A stretch of 64,000 nucleotides of DNA from Achromobacter anxifer (lineage in GTDB: Bacteria; Pseudomonadota; Gammaproteobacteria; Burkholderiales; Burkholderiaceae_B), in assembly GCF_903652925.1 (NCBI RefSeq), contig NZ_CAHLAR010000008.1, forward strand, positions 186,001 through 250,000, read 5' to 3'. Numbering within the stretch: the stretch's first letter is position 1; each line of letters begins with the position of its first letter. Both the position numbers and the translations under genes were made by a program. Shown in pieces: positions 47,468 through 55,408 of this stretch. The notes under the pieces are model-generated. The model searched no databases, had not been told where the DNA came from, and worked only from the letters and a program-made list of their open reading frames with translations.

Positions 47468-48626
47468 GGTCCGGGCATTGCGCGCCCGGATCGACCTTGT
47501 CGAAGGTCTGCAGGATCTTGATGGAGCCATCCTGCTGCACCTGGCCCAGGCGCATGGTCAATGCCGCGTGGCGCTGCCGGTCCATCTTCACGGGACCGCG
47601 CGGACCGTCGAACGACACCTCGCTCAGGGCCTGCACCACCTTGGCCGAATCGGTGCCGCCCGCCTTCTCGACCGCCGCCTTGTAGAGATAGAAGGCTTCG
47701 TACTGGGGCGCGGAGAACTCGTTGGCGGTCTTGGCGTCGCTGCCGAACTTGGCCTTCAGGCCATCCAGGAACTTGTGATTCTGCGGCGTATCGATGCTGG
47801 TCAGGTACGAGGCCGACATGTACATGCCCACCGCCGTATCGCCCATGGTCTTGGCCGTGCCTTCGTCGATCGCCAGGTTGCCGTAGGGCATGGACAGGCC
47901 CGCCGCCTGGACCTGCTTGGCCAGGCTGACGTTGGGTCCGCCGCCCGCGGTCGAGCTGATCAGCGCGTCCGGATTGGTCGAGCGTATCTTGGAGACTACC
48001 GGCGTCCAATCGGAGCCATCGATGGGCAGGTATTCCTCGCCCACCACGCGCCCGCCCTGCTTCTCGATGTAGTCGCGCGTGAACTTCAGCATGCCGCGGC
48101 CGAAGGCGTAGTCGCTGCCCACCAGGAAGAAGGTCTTGGCCTTGCGCTCCTTCATGAAATGGTCGACCACCGGCGCCACCTGCTGCTCCGGCACCCAGCC
48201 GTTCACGTGCAGCCAGCGGTTGCAGGAACGGCCCTCGTAGAACGAGGTGTAGATGTACGGCACCTTGCCGCGCGACACGATGGGCAGCGCCGCATTGCGC
48301 GCCGCGCTGGTTTCCATGGCGATGATGGCGTCGACCTTCTTCTGGAACACCAGGGTGTCGTAGGCCTTCTGCGCGCCGACCGCGCCCGAGGCGTCGTCGG
48401 CGATTTCCAGCACGATCTGGCGGCCCAGGATGCCGCCGGCCGCATTGATCTCGTCGGCGGCCAGCTGCGAGGCCTGCACCACGCCGGGCGCCACCACGCT
48501 GTTGGCGCCCGACAGGCCGACCGGGACGCCGATGCGCAGCGGCTCGGCGGCATGCGCGCCGCCCGCGGCGGCCAGCAATGCGACAAACGACAGGCGGATC
48601 CGGCAGCTATTGAATAGGCTCTTCAT
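47460..48626 (-). CDS. periplasmic amide/urea-type ABC substrate-binding protein
   Basis: A 388-residue binding protein with a Sec signal peptide (RLSFVALLAAAGGAHAAE, cleavage after AHA near residue 26). The fold is AmiC/UrtA-like: RIGVPVGLSGANSVVAPGVV, ADEINAAGGILGRQIVLEIA, FFLVGSDYAFGRGMLKFTRD. It captures the substrate for the permease genes downstream and resembles the AmiC-like regulator of the same cluster, which may bind the same ligand. A mid-length cysteine pair (near 132 and the C-terminus) may form a disulfide. Confidence 0.92.
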   Translation of the reverse strand: MKSLFNSCRIRLSFVALLAAAGGAHAAEPLRIGVPVGLSGANSVVAPGVVQASQLAADEINAAGGILGRQIVLEIADDASGAVGAQKAYDTLVFQKKVDAIIAMETSAARNAALPIVSRGKVPYIYTSFYEGRSCNRWLHVNGWVPEQQVAPVVDHFMKERKAKTFFLVGSDYAFGRGMLKFTRDYIEKQGGRVVGEEYLPIDGSDWTPVVSKIRSTNPDALISSTAGGGPNVSLAKQVQAAGLSMPYGNLAIDEGTAKTMGDTAVGMYMSASYLTSIDTPQNHKFLDGLKAKFGSDAKTANEFSAPQYEAFYLYKAAVEKAGGTDSAKVVQALSEVSFDGPRGPVKMDRQRHAALTMRLGQVQQDGSIKILQTFDKVDPGAQCPDLK

Positions 48627-48664
48627 GGGTTTTCTCCTTGGGGGGGAACGGCCTGGGCCGTGGC

Positions 48665-49549
48665 TTAGCGCGGGCCTGCGCCGGCGCCCAACTGCTCGTC
48701 ATAGATGTCGCGGCGCCTGTCGCGCAGCACGTGGTTGAAATCATTCAATTGGCGCGCCCGGCGCGACGCCCGCAGGTCTATCGGCGCCAGCAACACTTCC
48801 TCCTGGTCGATGCTGGCCGGGCCGGCCGCGATCCAGCCCTGGGAGCCCACGATCAGGCTGCGGCCCACGAAGGGCTGGCCGCGCTCGGTGCCCACGCGGT
48901 CCGCGCACACCACCGTCAGGCCGTTGCTATGGGCGCCGCCCATGGTCAGCGCGTGGGCCATGACCGGCCCGTCGCGCGTCTGTCCCGGCATCGGCACCCA
49001 GTTGGTCGGCACCGCCACGATGTCCGCGCCGCGCACCGCCAGCAGCCGGTAGACCTCGGGAAACCAGCCGTCGTAGCAGATCGCCACGCCGATGCGGCCC
49101 AGCTCGGTGTCGAACACCGGCAAGCCCAGGTCGCCGGCTTCGAAATACAGGTTCTCGTCGCCCCACAGATGCAGCTTGCGGTAGGTCCCCATGTAGCCCT
49201 GCGGACCGGCGATCAGGGCGGAGTTGTACAGACGGCCACCGCAGCGTTCGGCGATGCCCGCCACCAGGTAGATGCCCAGCCGCTGCGCCAGCGCGATCCA
49301 GGCCTGCGAGCTGGGCCCTTCCGGCACCACCTCGGCCAGGGCATGAGCTTCCTCGCGGCTTTCGAACATGTAGCCCGTGTTCGCCAATTCGGGCAGCACC
49401 ACCAGCCGCGCGCCCTGGGCCGCGGCCTGCTCCACCAGTTCAATCGAACGCGCGATATTGGCGGTGACTTCGCCGATGGCGGGCTCCATCTGCACGCTGG
49501 CCACCCAGGTCACGGAGGCGGGGGAACGAAGCGGATCCGACGCTTGCAT
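48665..49549 (-). CDS. nitrilase-superfamily amidohydrolase
   Basis: A 294-residue carbon-nitrogen hydrolase with the catalytic Glu54 (VVLPELANTGYMF), Lys125 (TYRKLHLWGDEN) and Cys158 (GVAICYDGWFPEVYRLLAV). The nitrilase branch is not settled; the context (AmiC/AmiR, amide-type importer) favours an amidase releasing ammonia from a small imported amide. ATG 49549 has GGAG a few bases upstream. First gene of the cluster, preceded by a leader with a terminator. Confidence 0.9.
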   Translation of the reverse strand: MQASDPLRSPASVTWVASVQMEPAIGEVTANIARSIELVEQAAAQGARLVVLPELANTGYMFESREEAHALAEVVPEGPSSQAWIALAQRLGIYLVAGIAERCGGRLYNSALIAGPQGYMGTYRKLHLWGDENLYFEAGDLGLPVFDTELGRIGVAICYDGWFPEVYRLLAVRGADIVAVPTNWVPMPGQTRDGPVMAHALTMGGAHSNGLTVVCADRVGTERGQPFVGRSLIVGSQGWIAAGPASIDQEEVLLAPIDLRASRRARQLNDFNHVLRDRRRDIYDEQLGAGAGPR

Positions 49550-49573
49550 GCGAACTCCATACTCAGAAATTGA

Positions 49574-49618
49574 AAACGAAAAAGCCCCCGACCACGCTGT
49601 GCGTGCAAGTCGGGGGCT
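49574..49618 (-). terminator. leader terminator/attenuator upstream of the amidase operon
   Basis: On the minus strand AGCCCCCGAC-type arms (49609-49618 with 49583-49592), with an inner GC stem (49601-49605 with 49593-49597), followed by a T-rich run (CTTTTTCGTTTTC). It ends about 25 bases before the amidase start. No minus-strand gene lies upstream that would need ending, since ubiC runs the other way, so it is best read as a leader attenuator for AmiR-type antitermination. Confidence 0.8.
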
Positions 49619-49701
49619 CTTATAGCCAGACTGAATGTTCAGGCAGCAATTATTGCTGCGGGGTACTGCAAGCCGTTCTGGTCAATGTTGACCGTGTGCA
49701 A

Positions 49702-49731
49702 ATGATAGGGAGGCGCGGGTTCCTGGGACAA
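49702..49731 (-). promoter_or_regulatory. candidate sigma-70 promoter of the amidase operon
   Basis: Minus strand TTGTCC (49726-49731), 18-base spacer, TATCAT (49702-49707). The start would fall near 49694, giving a leader of about 145 bases that includes hairpins GGTCA/TGACC and GCAGCAA/TTGCTGC before the terminator. Confidence 0.55.
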
Positions 49732-49826
49732 TAAGTGCTTTCCCGGACGATATTCCGGCGCCGGCCTGGCGCTGCGTCACTGCGACGCATGGGGACCGTT
49801 GGCCGGGCTTGGCATAATACGCAGCC

Positions 49827-50447
49827 ATGAGCAAACCCGCAGCACATCATCCTCCTCTTGCCGCAGGCTGGCTGGCCAGCGCGCCGCCCATCCTGCCCCG
49901 TGCCCCGCGCCATTGGCTGTTCCGCCCCGGCGCGCTGACGGCCGGCCTGCGCCAGGTCGGCCAGGTGCGGCTGCGGGTGCTGGCCGAGTATGCCGATGGC
50001 GCGCCGCCGGACGAAGCCCGCGCGATGGGCATCGCGCCCGGCGCGCCCGTCTGGATCCGCGAAGTGCTGATGTCGGTGAACGGCGTGGACAGCGTGCCCG
50101 CCCGCAGCCTGACGCCGCTGCGCGCGTCCCATGGCTCGTGGCAAGGCATGCGCCGCCTGCTGACCCGTCCGCTGGCTGACATGCTCTACCACGACAGCAC
50201 GGTCGCGCGTTCGCCCTTCGCCTGCCGCCGCCTGGCCTCGCCGGTGCCCTTCCATGCCACCGCGCTGGGCGCTTTACCCGCCAGCCAGCGCGATCTCGAT
50301 GGCGGCCGCATCTGGGCCCGCCGCTCCGTCTTCTGGCGCCAGGGCCAGCCGCTGCTGGTGGCCGAGTGCTTCCTGCCCGCGTTCTGGGAGCTGATCGCCG
50401 GTCAGCCCGTGCCGCCCTTGGTGCCGCACCAGCGCACGCCGCGCTGA
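49827..50447 (+). CDS. ubiC: UbiC, chorismate pyruvate-lyase
   Basis: Converts chorismate to 4-hydroxybenzoate and pyruvate, the first step of ubiquinone synthesis. The 206-residue protein fits the family: LRVLAEYADGAPPDEARAMG, VWIREVLMSVNGVDSVPARS with the substrate-binding Arg, and LLVAECFLPAFWELI with the catalytic Glu. It stands between the two catabolic clusters, divergent from the amidase operon and convergent (10-base gap) with the lyase gene at 50458. Its role is unrelated to either. Confidence 0.92.
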   Translation: MSKPAAHHPPLAAGWLASAPPILPRAPRHWLFRPGALTAGLRQVGQVRLRVLAEYADGAPPDEARAMGIAPGAPVWIREVLMSVNGVDSVPARSLTPLRASHGSWQGMRRLLTRPLADMLYHDSTVARSPFACRRLASPVPFHATALGALPASQRDLDGGRIWARRSVFWRQGQPLLVAECFLPAFWELIAGQPVPPLVPHQRTPR

Positions 50448-50457
50448 GGCGCTTGCC

Positions 50458-51321
50458 TCAGCCCTCGTAGCGCCGTCCGCGCTCCAGCAGCTCGGGCGTG
50501 CCGATCACGGCGTTCAAGCCGTCGAAATCCAGCATGCCTTCGCGCCATGGCGCGGTGGTGCCGTGTTGGCGCAGGCTGGCGTAGTAGCCCTGCAAGGTGT
50601 GCGCCACCGCGCGCGCCGTGCCGCCCGGGAAGATCACGATGCGGAATCCCAGCGCGGTCAGGGCGTCGGCGCTTTGCACCGGGGTCTTGCCGCCTTCGAC
50701 CATATTGGCCAACAAGGGAACGCGATGCGCAAAGCGGCTGCACGCCGCCTGCATCTGCTCCGGCGTGCGCAGCGCTTCGATGAACAGCGCGTCCGCGCCC
50801 GCTTCCAGATACGACTCGGCGCGGTCCAGCGCGGCTTCCAGGCCTTCCACTGCCAGCGCGTCGGTGCGCGCCAGGATCAGGGTCGAGGCATGGACGCGCG
50901 CATCCGCCGCGGCTTGCAGCTTGCCGCGCATTTCGCCGGCGGGGATCACGGTCTTGCCGTCCAGGTGGCCGCAGCGCTTGGGAAAGGTCTGGTCCTCCAG
51001 CTGGATCATGGCGGCGCCCGCGCGCTCCAGGCCGCGCACCGTGCGCTGCGTGTTCAAGGCGTTGCCGAAGCCCGTATCCGCATCCACGATGACAGGCGTG
51101 GCCACCCGTTCGGTGATGCGGGCCAGCGTGTCCTCGACTTCACTATAGGTGGTCAGCCCGATGTCCGAGCGGCCCAGCCGCGTGTACGCGATCGAAGCGC
51201 CCGACAGGTACAGCGCGCCAAAGCCCGCCTGCTCGGCGATCAGCGCGGACAGGGCGTCGTAGACGCCGGGGGCCAGCACGGCGCCGCCGGCCAGCTGTGA
51301 TTGCAGATTCTGTTTTTGCAT
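50458..51321 (-). CDS. isocitrate-lyase/PEP-mutase superfamily lyase
   Basis: A 287-residue member of the ICL/PEPM superfamily from ATG 51321 (MQKQNLQSQLAGGAVLAPGV). Seen: GASIAYTRLGRSDIGLTTYS, VDADTGFGNALNTQRTVRGL, and the signature QLEDQTFPKRCGHLDGK with the active-site cysteine of C-C lyases (KxCGH), rather than a phosphonate mutase pattern. Relatives include 2-methylisocitrate and 2,3-dimethylmalate lyases and oxaloacetate decarboxylases. It ends the second catabolic cluster and would be the C-C cleaving step; substrate unknown. Confidence 0.88.
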   Translation of the reverse strand: MQKQNLQSQLAGGAVLAPGVYDALSALIAEQAGFGALYLSGASIAYTRLGRSDIGLTTYSEVEDTLARITERVATPVIVDADTGFGNALNTQRTVRGLERAGAAMIQLEDQTFPKRCGHLDGKTVIPAGEMRGKLQAAADARVHASTLILARTDALAVEGLEAALDRAESYLEAGADALFIEALRTPEQMQAACSRFAHRVPLLANMVEGGKTPVQSADALTALGFRIVIFPGGTARAVAHTLQGYYASLRQHGTTAPWREGMLDFDGLNAVIGTPELLERGRRYEG

Positions 51322-51334
51322 AGTCAGTTGAATC

Positions 51335-52684
51335 CTAGGAAAGCTCGCGGCCCAGCAAGGACGCGGCGGTCGCTGCGGCAATGTGGCCGCCGGCCACCGC
51401 GCTGAGCAGGCCGTTGCCGGACAGGTAGCCGGACACCTCATTGCCCGATACGCCGCGCGCGGCGCCGCCCGCGGCCAGCAGGTTAGGCAGCGCCCTGCCC
51501 GCCTGGTCCAGCACGCGGCAATGCGCGTCGATGTCCAGCCCGCCCTGCGTATGGAATAGCGCGCCGGTCACCTTGACGGCGTGGTACGGCGCCTGCAAGG
51601 CGCGCTCGAAGCGCCGGCCGTGCGCGTCGGACATGCCCGGCGCCGCGTCCGCCAGGGTTTGGCGCAACACGCCGGCATCGCAGCCGATCAGCGCCGCCAG
51701 CGCCGCGCTGTCCGCGCACGTCTTGAGCGCCTGGCCCGCCTCGGCATCGACAAAGTCCGGAAAGCCGCGCGCCAGCGCCAGCGTGCGGTCGTCGAATACG
51801 TTCCAGGCCACTCCGCCCGGCTGCGCCAGCACATGGACAGCGGCCTCGGAATAGCCATGGGTTTCGTCGTGGAAACGGCGCCCTTCGCGGTTGATCTGCA
51901 CGCCGCCATCCATCATCACGGCCCAGGAAATCAGCGCGCCCTGGGGCGTGGCCCAGGAGCCGTGGCCCTGGTATCCGCCCAGGTCCGCCAGACGCGCGCC
52001 CAGTTGCGCGCCCCATTCGATGGCGCTGCCGTCGTTGCCGACGTGACCACCGTAGACGGCCTCGCGCATGGCAGGCAGATGCTCGGCGACCATCGCCGCA
52101 TTGCCGCCAAAGCCATTGCAGGCCAGCAGCAGCACGTCGCAGCCGATCACGTCGATGGAGCCGTCCGGCCGCTCGCAGCCCACCGCGGTGACGCGTCCGT
52201 CCTCGTCCGCCCAAATCTGCCGCGCCAGGGCGCGGGTCAGCAGATAGGCGCCGGCCTGCGTGGCGGCGCGCTCCAGCGCGGCGACCAGGGCCGCGCCGGT
52301 GCGCTCGGGCAAGGTGTGCATGCGGCGGGCGGTGTGGCCCGGATACAGGAAGCCGTCCAGCACCTCGAAGGCCAGGCCGTGGCGCGCCAGATTGTCCACC
52401 GCGGCCGCGGACGCGTCCGCATAGGCGGCGACCAGGTGCGCCGCCGCTTTTCCGCCGGCCTTGGCCTGGATATCGGCGGCAAAGCGTCGCGCGTCGTCTT
52501 CGATGCCGGCGGCACGCTGCGCCGCCGATCCCGCCGCGGGGATGAAGCCGGACGACAAGGCGGTGGAGCCGCTGGGCGCGGCATCGCGCTCGATCAGCAC
52601 GGTCTCGATGCCGGCATCGGCCAGGCGCAACGCGGCGGTCAGGCCGCAGGCGCCCGCGCCGATGATGGCCACCGGCACATGCAT
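51335..52684 (-). CDS. FAD-dependent dehydrogenase, fumarate reductase/tricarballylate dehydrogenase-like
   Basis: A 449-residue flavoprotein from ATG 52684 (MHVPVAIIGAGACGLTAALR) with Rossmann FAD site. FRD/KstD-like features: PSGSTALSSGFIPAAGSAA, GHVGNDGSAIEWGAQLGARL, FHTQGGLDIDAHCRVLD and AAGGAARGVSGNEVSGYLSG with GNGLLSAV. It lacks covalent-flavin heme domains. A GTG at 52732, overlapping the upstream gene's stop, is an alternative start (465 residues). Expected to introduce or remove a C=C bond next to a carboxylate; natural substrate unknown. Confidence 0.88.
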   Translation of the reverse strand: MHVPVAIIGAGACGLTAALRLADAGIETVLIERDAAPSGSTALSSGFIPAAGSAAQRAAGIEDDARRFAADIQAKAGGKAAAHLVAAYADASAAAVDNLARHGLAFEVLDGFLYPGHTARRMHTLPERTGAALVAALERAATQAGAYLLTRALARQIWADEDGRVTAVGCERPDGSIDVIGCDVLLLACNGFGGNAAMVAEHLPAMREAVYGGHVGNDGSAIEWGAQLGARLADLGGYQGHGSWATPQGALISWAVMMDGGVQINREGRRFHDETHGYSEAAVHVLAQPGGVAWNVFDDRTLALARGFPDFVDAEAGQALKTCADSAALAALIGCDAGVLRQTLADAAPGMSDAHGRRFERALQAPYHAVKVTGALFHTQGGLDIDAHCRVLDQAGRALPNLLAAGGAARGVSGNEVSGYLSGNGLLSAVAGGHIAAATAASLLGRELS

Positions 52685-52728
52685 CGCGTCCGCGCCGGGC
52701 GCGGCGCCACGCAGGACCTGCGGCCCCC

Positions 52729-53337
52729 TCACGAGGCCAGCCTGCCCAGGAAGTCCTGGCAGGACCACACTTCGGCCACGGTGTGCAGGTCCGCCAGCGC
52801 GGCATCGTGCATGGCCGGGGTGGGCGCGGCACAGCCGTCGGCCAGCACCGCCACGTGGTAGTCGCGCATATGGGCGTCGCGCGCCGTGCTGGCGACGCCG
52901 CCATTGGTGACGATGCCGGCGATCACCACGCTGGAAATGCCGGCGCGGCGCAGCACCCAGTCCAGTTGGGTGTTGAAGAAGGCGGAATACGCCACCTTCC
53001 AGACGGACACGTCCACCAGCCCGTCCAGCTCGGCGACATTGGCTTGCCCCTGCGAGCCGGCGACGAAATCGCCCTTGCGCAGGAACGGACGCAACTGCCT
53101 CAGGTGAGGCGAGATCATGGGTTCGCCGTGCGCGTCCGGCCACAAGGTGAACTGGCTGGACGCCACGAAGCCGCCCTGCTTCTTGAGCGCGCGGGCCACG
53201 GGCGCCACGCGGGCGGGCAAGGCGCGCGCCTGAGGGCTGACCGCGCCGCCGCGGTCGTAGGCGCCGCCGGGCGCCAGGAAGTCGTTCTGCAGGTCGATGA
53301 TGACCAGCGCGGTACTACGGGGATCGAAGGCAGACAT
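52729..53337 (-). CDS. isochorismatase-fold hydrolase lacking the nucleophilic cysteine
   Basis: A 202-residue protein from ATG 53337 (AGGAG upstream). The catalytic Asp15 (LVIIDLQNDFLAPGG) and Lys114 (SVWKVAYSAFFN) of cysteine hydrolases are present, but the usual Cys in TN-x-CV is Gly147 (IAGIVTNGGVASTARDAHMR). True isochorismatases (EntB, PhzD) lack this cysteine too, since they hydrolyse a vinyl ether without a covalent intermediate; amidase members need it. So it is probably not an amidase. It lies between the hydantoinase and flavoprotein genes. Confidence 0.88.
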   Translation of the reverse strand: MSAFDPRSTALVIIDLQNDFLAPGGAYDRGGAVSPQARALPARVAPVARALKKQGGFVASSQFTLWPDAHGEPMISPHLRQLRPFLRKGDFVAGSQGQANVAELDGLVDVSVWKVAYSAFFNTQLDWVLRRAGISSVVIAGIVTNGGVASTARDAHMRDYHVAVLADGCAAPTPAMHDAALADLHTVAEVWSCQDFLGRLAS

Positions 53338-53362
53338 GGGCCGCTCCTGGGATTCGTTCACA

Positions 53363-55408
53363 CTAGGCCTGGCGGGCGATCAGCAGATTGCCCAGGGAAT
53401 CGACCTGGCCGGCAAAGCCGGGCTCGATCCAGATCGTGGTATCCGGCTGCTCCAGGATGGCGGGCCCCGCCACCTCGGCGCCCACCGGCAGGTCCAGGCG
53501 CGCGTAGCGCACGGCGTCGTGCCATTGGCCGCCGTGGAAGACCGCCTGCGTGCCCAGCGCGGCCGGCATGTCGGTGCTGGTCGGCGCCAGCAGCGCCAGG
53601 TCGAACTTGGGCCGCTGGCCGATGCGCGCATAGCGCAGGTTCAGGATGCGCACCGCGATGCCTTCCAGGCTGCGGCCGAAGGCGGCGCGGTAGGCGCGAT
53701 CGAAGGCCGCGCCGATGCCGGCGCGGTTCAGCTCGCCGCGGCCGATTTCCACCCGCACGGTATGGCTCTGGCCGACGTACAGCATGTCCAGCTCGATGCT
53801 TTCGCGTATGCCCTCGAAGCCCACGCCGGCGGAATCCAGCCGTTCCTGGCAGGCCAGCGCCAGGCCGTCGATGCGGGCCAGCAGGTCGTCGGCGTCCAGC
53901 GCGTTCAGCGCCACGTTCAGCGTCTGCACGCCGTCGTGCCGCATGTCCGCCATGACGCAGCCCAGGGCCGAGGTCACGCCCGGATAGCGCGGCACGATGC
54001 CGCGGGCGGCGTCCACCTCGTTCATCATGGCGCAGACGTGCAGCGCGCCGCCGCCGCCGAACGGCATGTAGGCGAACTTGCGCGGGTCATGGCCGCGCTC
54101 GATGGAAACCACGCGGATGGCGCCCGCCATCTTGGCGTTGGCCACGGTCAGGATCGCTTCGGCCGCGGCATGCACGTCCAGTCCCAGCGGCTTGGCCACG
54201 TGCTCCTCGATGGCGGCGCGCGCCAGCTCCACGTCCATCTGCGCCAGCAGGCCGCCGCCCAGCGGGCGCTCGGCCGCGATGCGGCCCAGCAGCACGTTGG
54301 CGTCGGTGACGGTGGGCCGGGTATTGCCGCGGCCGTAGCAGGCCGGCCCCGGGATGCTGCCGGCGGACTCGGGCCCCACCTGCAGCAGGCCGCCCGCGTC
54401 CACGCTGGCGATCGAGCCGCCGCCCGCGCCTATGGTCTCGATCTGGATCATGGGCGCGCGCACCACCATGCCGAAGTCGATGGCGGTCTGCGCCGACAGC
54501 GAGGCTTCCCCGCCCGCCACCAGCGACACGTCGAACGAGGTGCCGCCCATGTCGCCGCTGACCACGTTGGGAAAACCGGCGGCGCGCGCGATGGCGGCGC
54601 AGGCGATCACGCCCGCGGCCGGGCCGGACAGCGCGGTGCGCACCGGCACGTCGCAGGCGGTCTGGCGCGACATCACGCCGCCATTGCTCTGCACCACCAG
54701 CAGCTCGCCGCCGAAGCCGTTGTCCTTCAGGTCCGATTCCAGCCTGGTCAGATAGCTGCCCACCACCGGCTGCAGCGAGGCGTTGAGCACCGCCGTGGAG
54801 CAACGCTCGAATTCGCGGATCTCGGGCAGCACCTCGGTCGCGGCGGTGACATTGCCATTGGGCCACAGCGCACGCACGCAGGCCGCGGCCTGCGCCTCGT
54901 TGACGGGGTTGGCATAGGCGTTGACGAAGAACAGGCAGACCGCGTCGCAGCCCTGCTCCAGCAGCTGCCGGGCCGCGGCCTCGACCTGGGCCAGGTCCAC
55001 CGGCGTATGCACGGTGCCGTCGGCCAGCACCCGCTCGTCGACTTCCAGGCGCAGGTCGCGCGGGACCACGGGTTCATAGTTGCCGCGCAGGCCCCAGGTC
55101 TGGGGCCGGTCGCGCCGGCGCATTTCCAGCACGTCGCGAAAGCCCGCCGTGGTGATGATGCCGGTGCGCGCCACCTTGCGCTCCAGCAGCGCGTTGGTGC
55201 CCACCGTCGTGCCGTGCACGATGGTGGCGATGGCGTCCGCGCCATCGGCCACGCGTGCGATGCCGTTCATGAAGCCGCGCGCTTCCTCGCCGCGGGTCGA
55301 AGGCACCTTCACCACGCGGGCGCTGCCTCCGGCTTCGTCCAGCACGAATATGTCCGTGAACGTGCCGCCCACGTCCACGCCTACCACCAAGCCTTGTGCC
55401 GCGCTCAT
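53363..55408 (-). CDS. hyuA: hydantoinase/oxoprolinase family subunit A
   Basis: ATP-dependent subunit, 681 residues: VGVDVGGTFTDIFVLDEAGG is the actin-fold phosphate motif, then GTTVGTNALLERKVARTGII, LVVQSNGGVMSRQTACDVPV and SGDMGGTSFDVSLVAGGEAS, all typical of HyuA/acetone-carboxylase beta-like proteins. With HyuB it hydrolyses cyclic amides (N-methylhydantoin, 5-oxoproline) or carboxylates ketones. Starts 4 bases before the hyuB stop (ATGA). Which reaction applies cannot be told from sequence. Confidence 0.92.
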   Translation of the reverse strand: MSAAQGLVVGVDVGGTFTDIFVLDEAGGSARVVKVPSTRGEEARGFMNGIARVADGADAIATIVHGTTVGTNALLERKVARTGIITTAGFRDVLEMRRRDRPQTWGLRGNYEPVVPRDLRLEVDERVLADGTVHTPVDLAQVEAAARQLLEQGCDAVCLFFVNAYANPVNEAQAAACVRALWPNGNVTAATEVLPEIREFERCSTAVLNASLQPVVGSYLTRLESDLKDNGFGGELLVVQSNGGVMSRQTACDVPVRTALSGPAAGVIACAAIARAAGFPNVVSGDMGGTSFDVSLVAGGEASLSAQTAIDFGMVVRAPMIQIETIGAGGGSIASVDAGGLLQVGPESAGSIPGPACYGRGNTRPTVTDANVLLGRIAAERPLGGGLLAQMDVELARAAIEEHVAKPLGLDVHAAAEAILTVANAKMAGAIRVVSIERGHDPRKFAYMPFGGGGALHVCAMMNEVDAARGIVPRYPGVTSALGCVMADMRHDGVQTLNVALNALDADDLLARIDGLALACQERLDSAGVGFEGIRESIELDMLYVGQSHTVRVEIGRGELNRAGIGAAFDRAYRAAFGRSLEGIAVRILNLRYARIGQRPKFDLALLAPTSTDMPAALGTQAVFHGGQWHDAVRYARLDLPVGAEVAGPAILEQPDTTIWIEPGFAGQVDSLGNLLIARQA

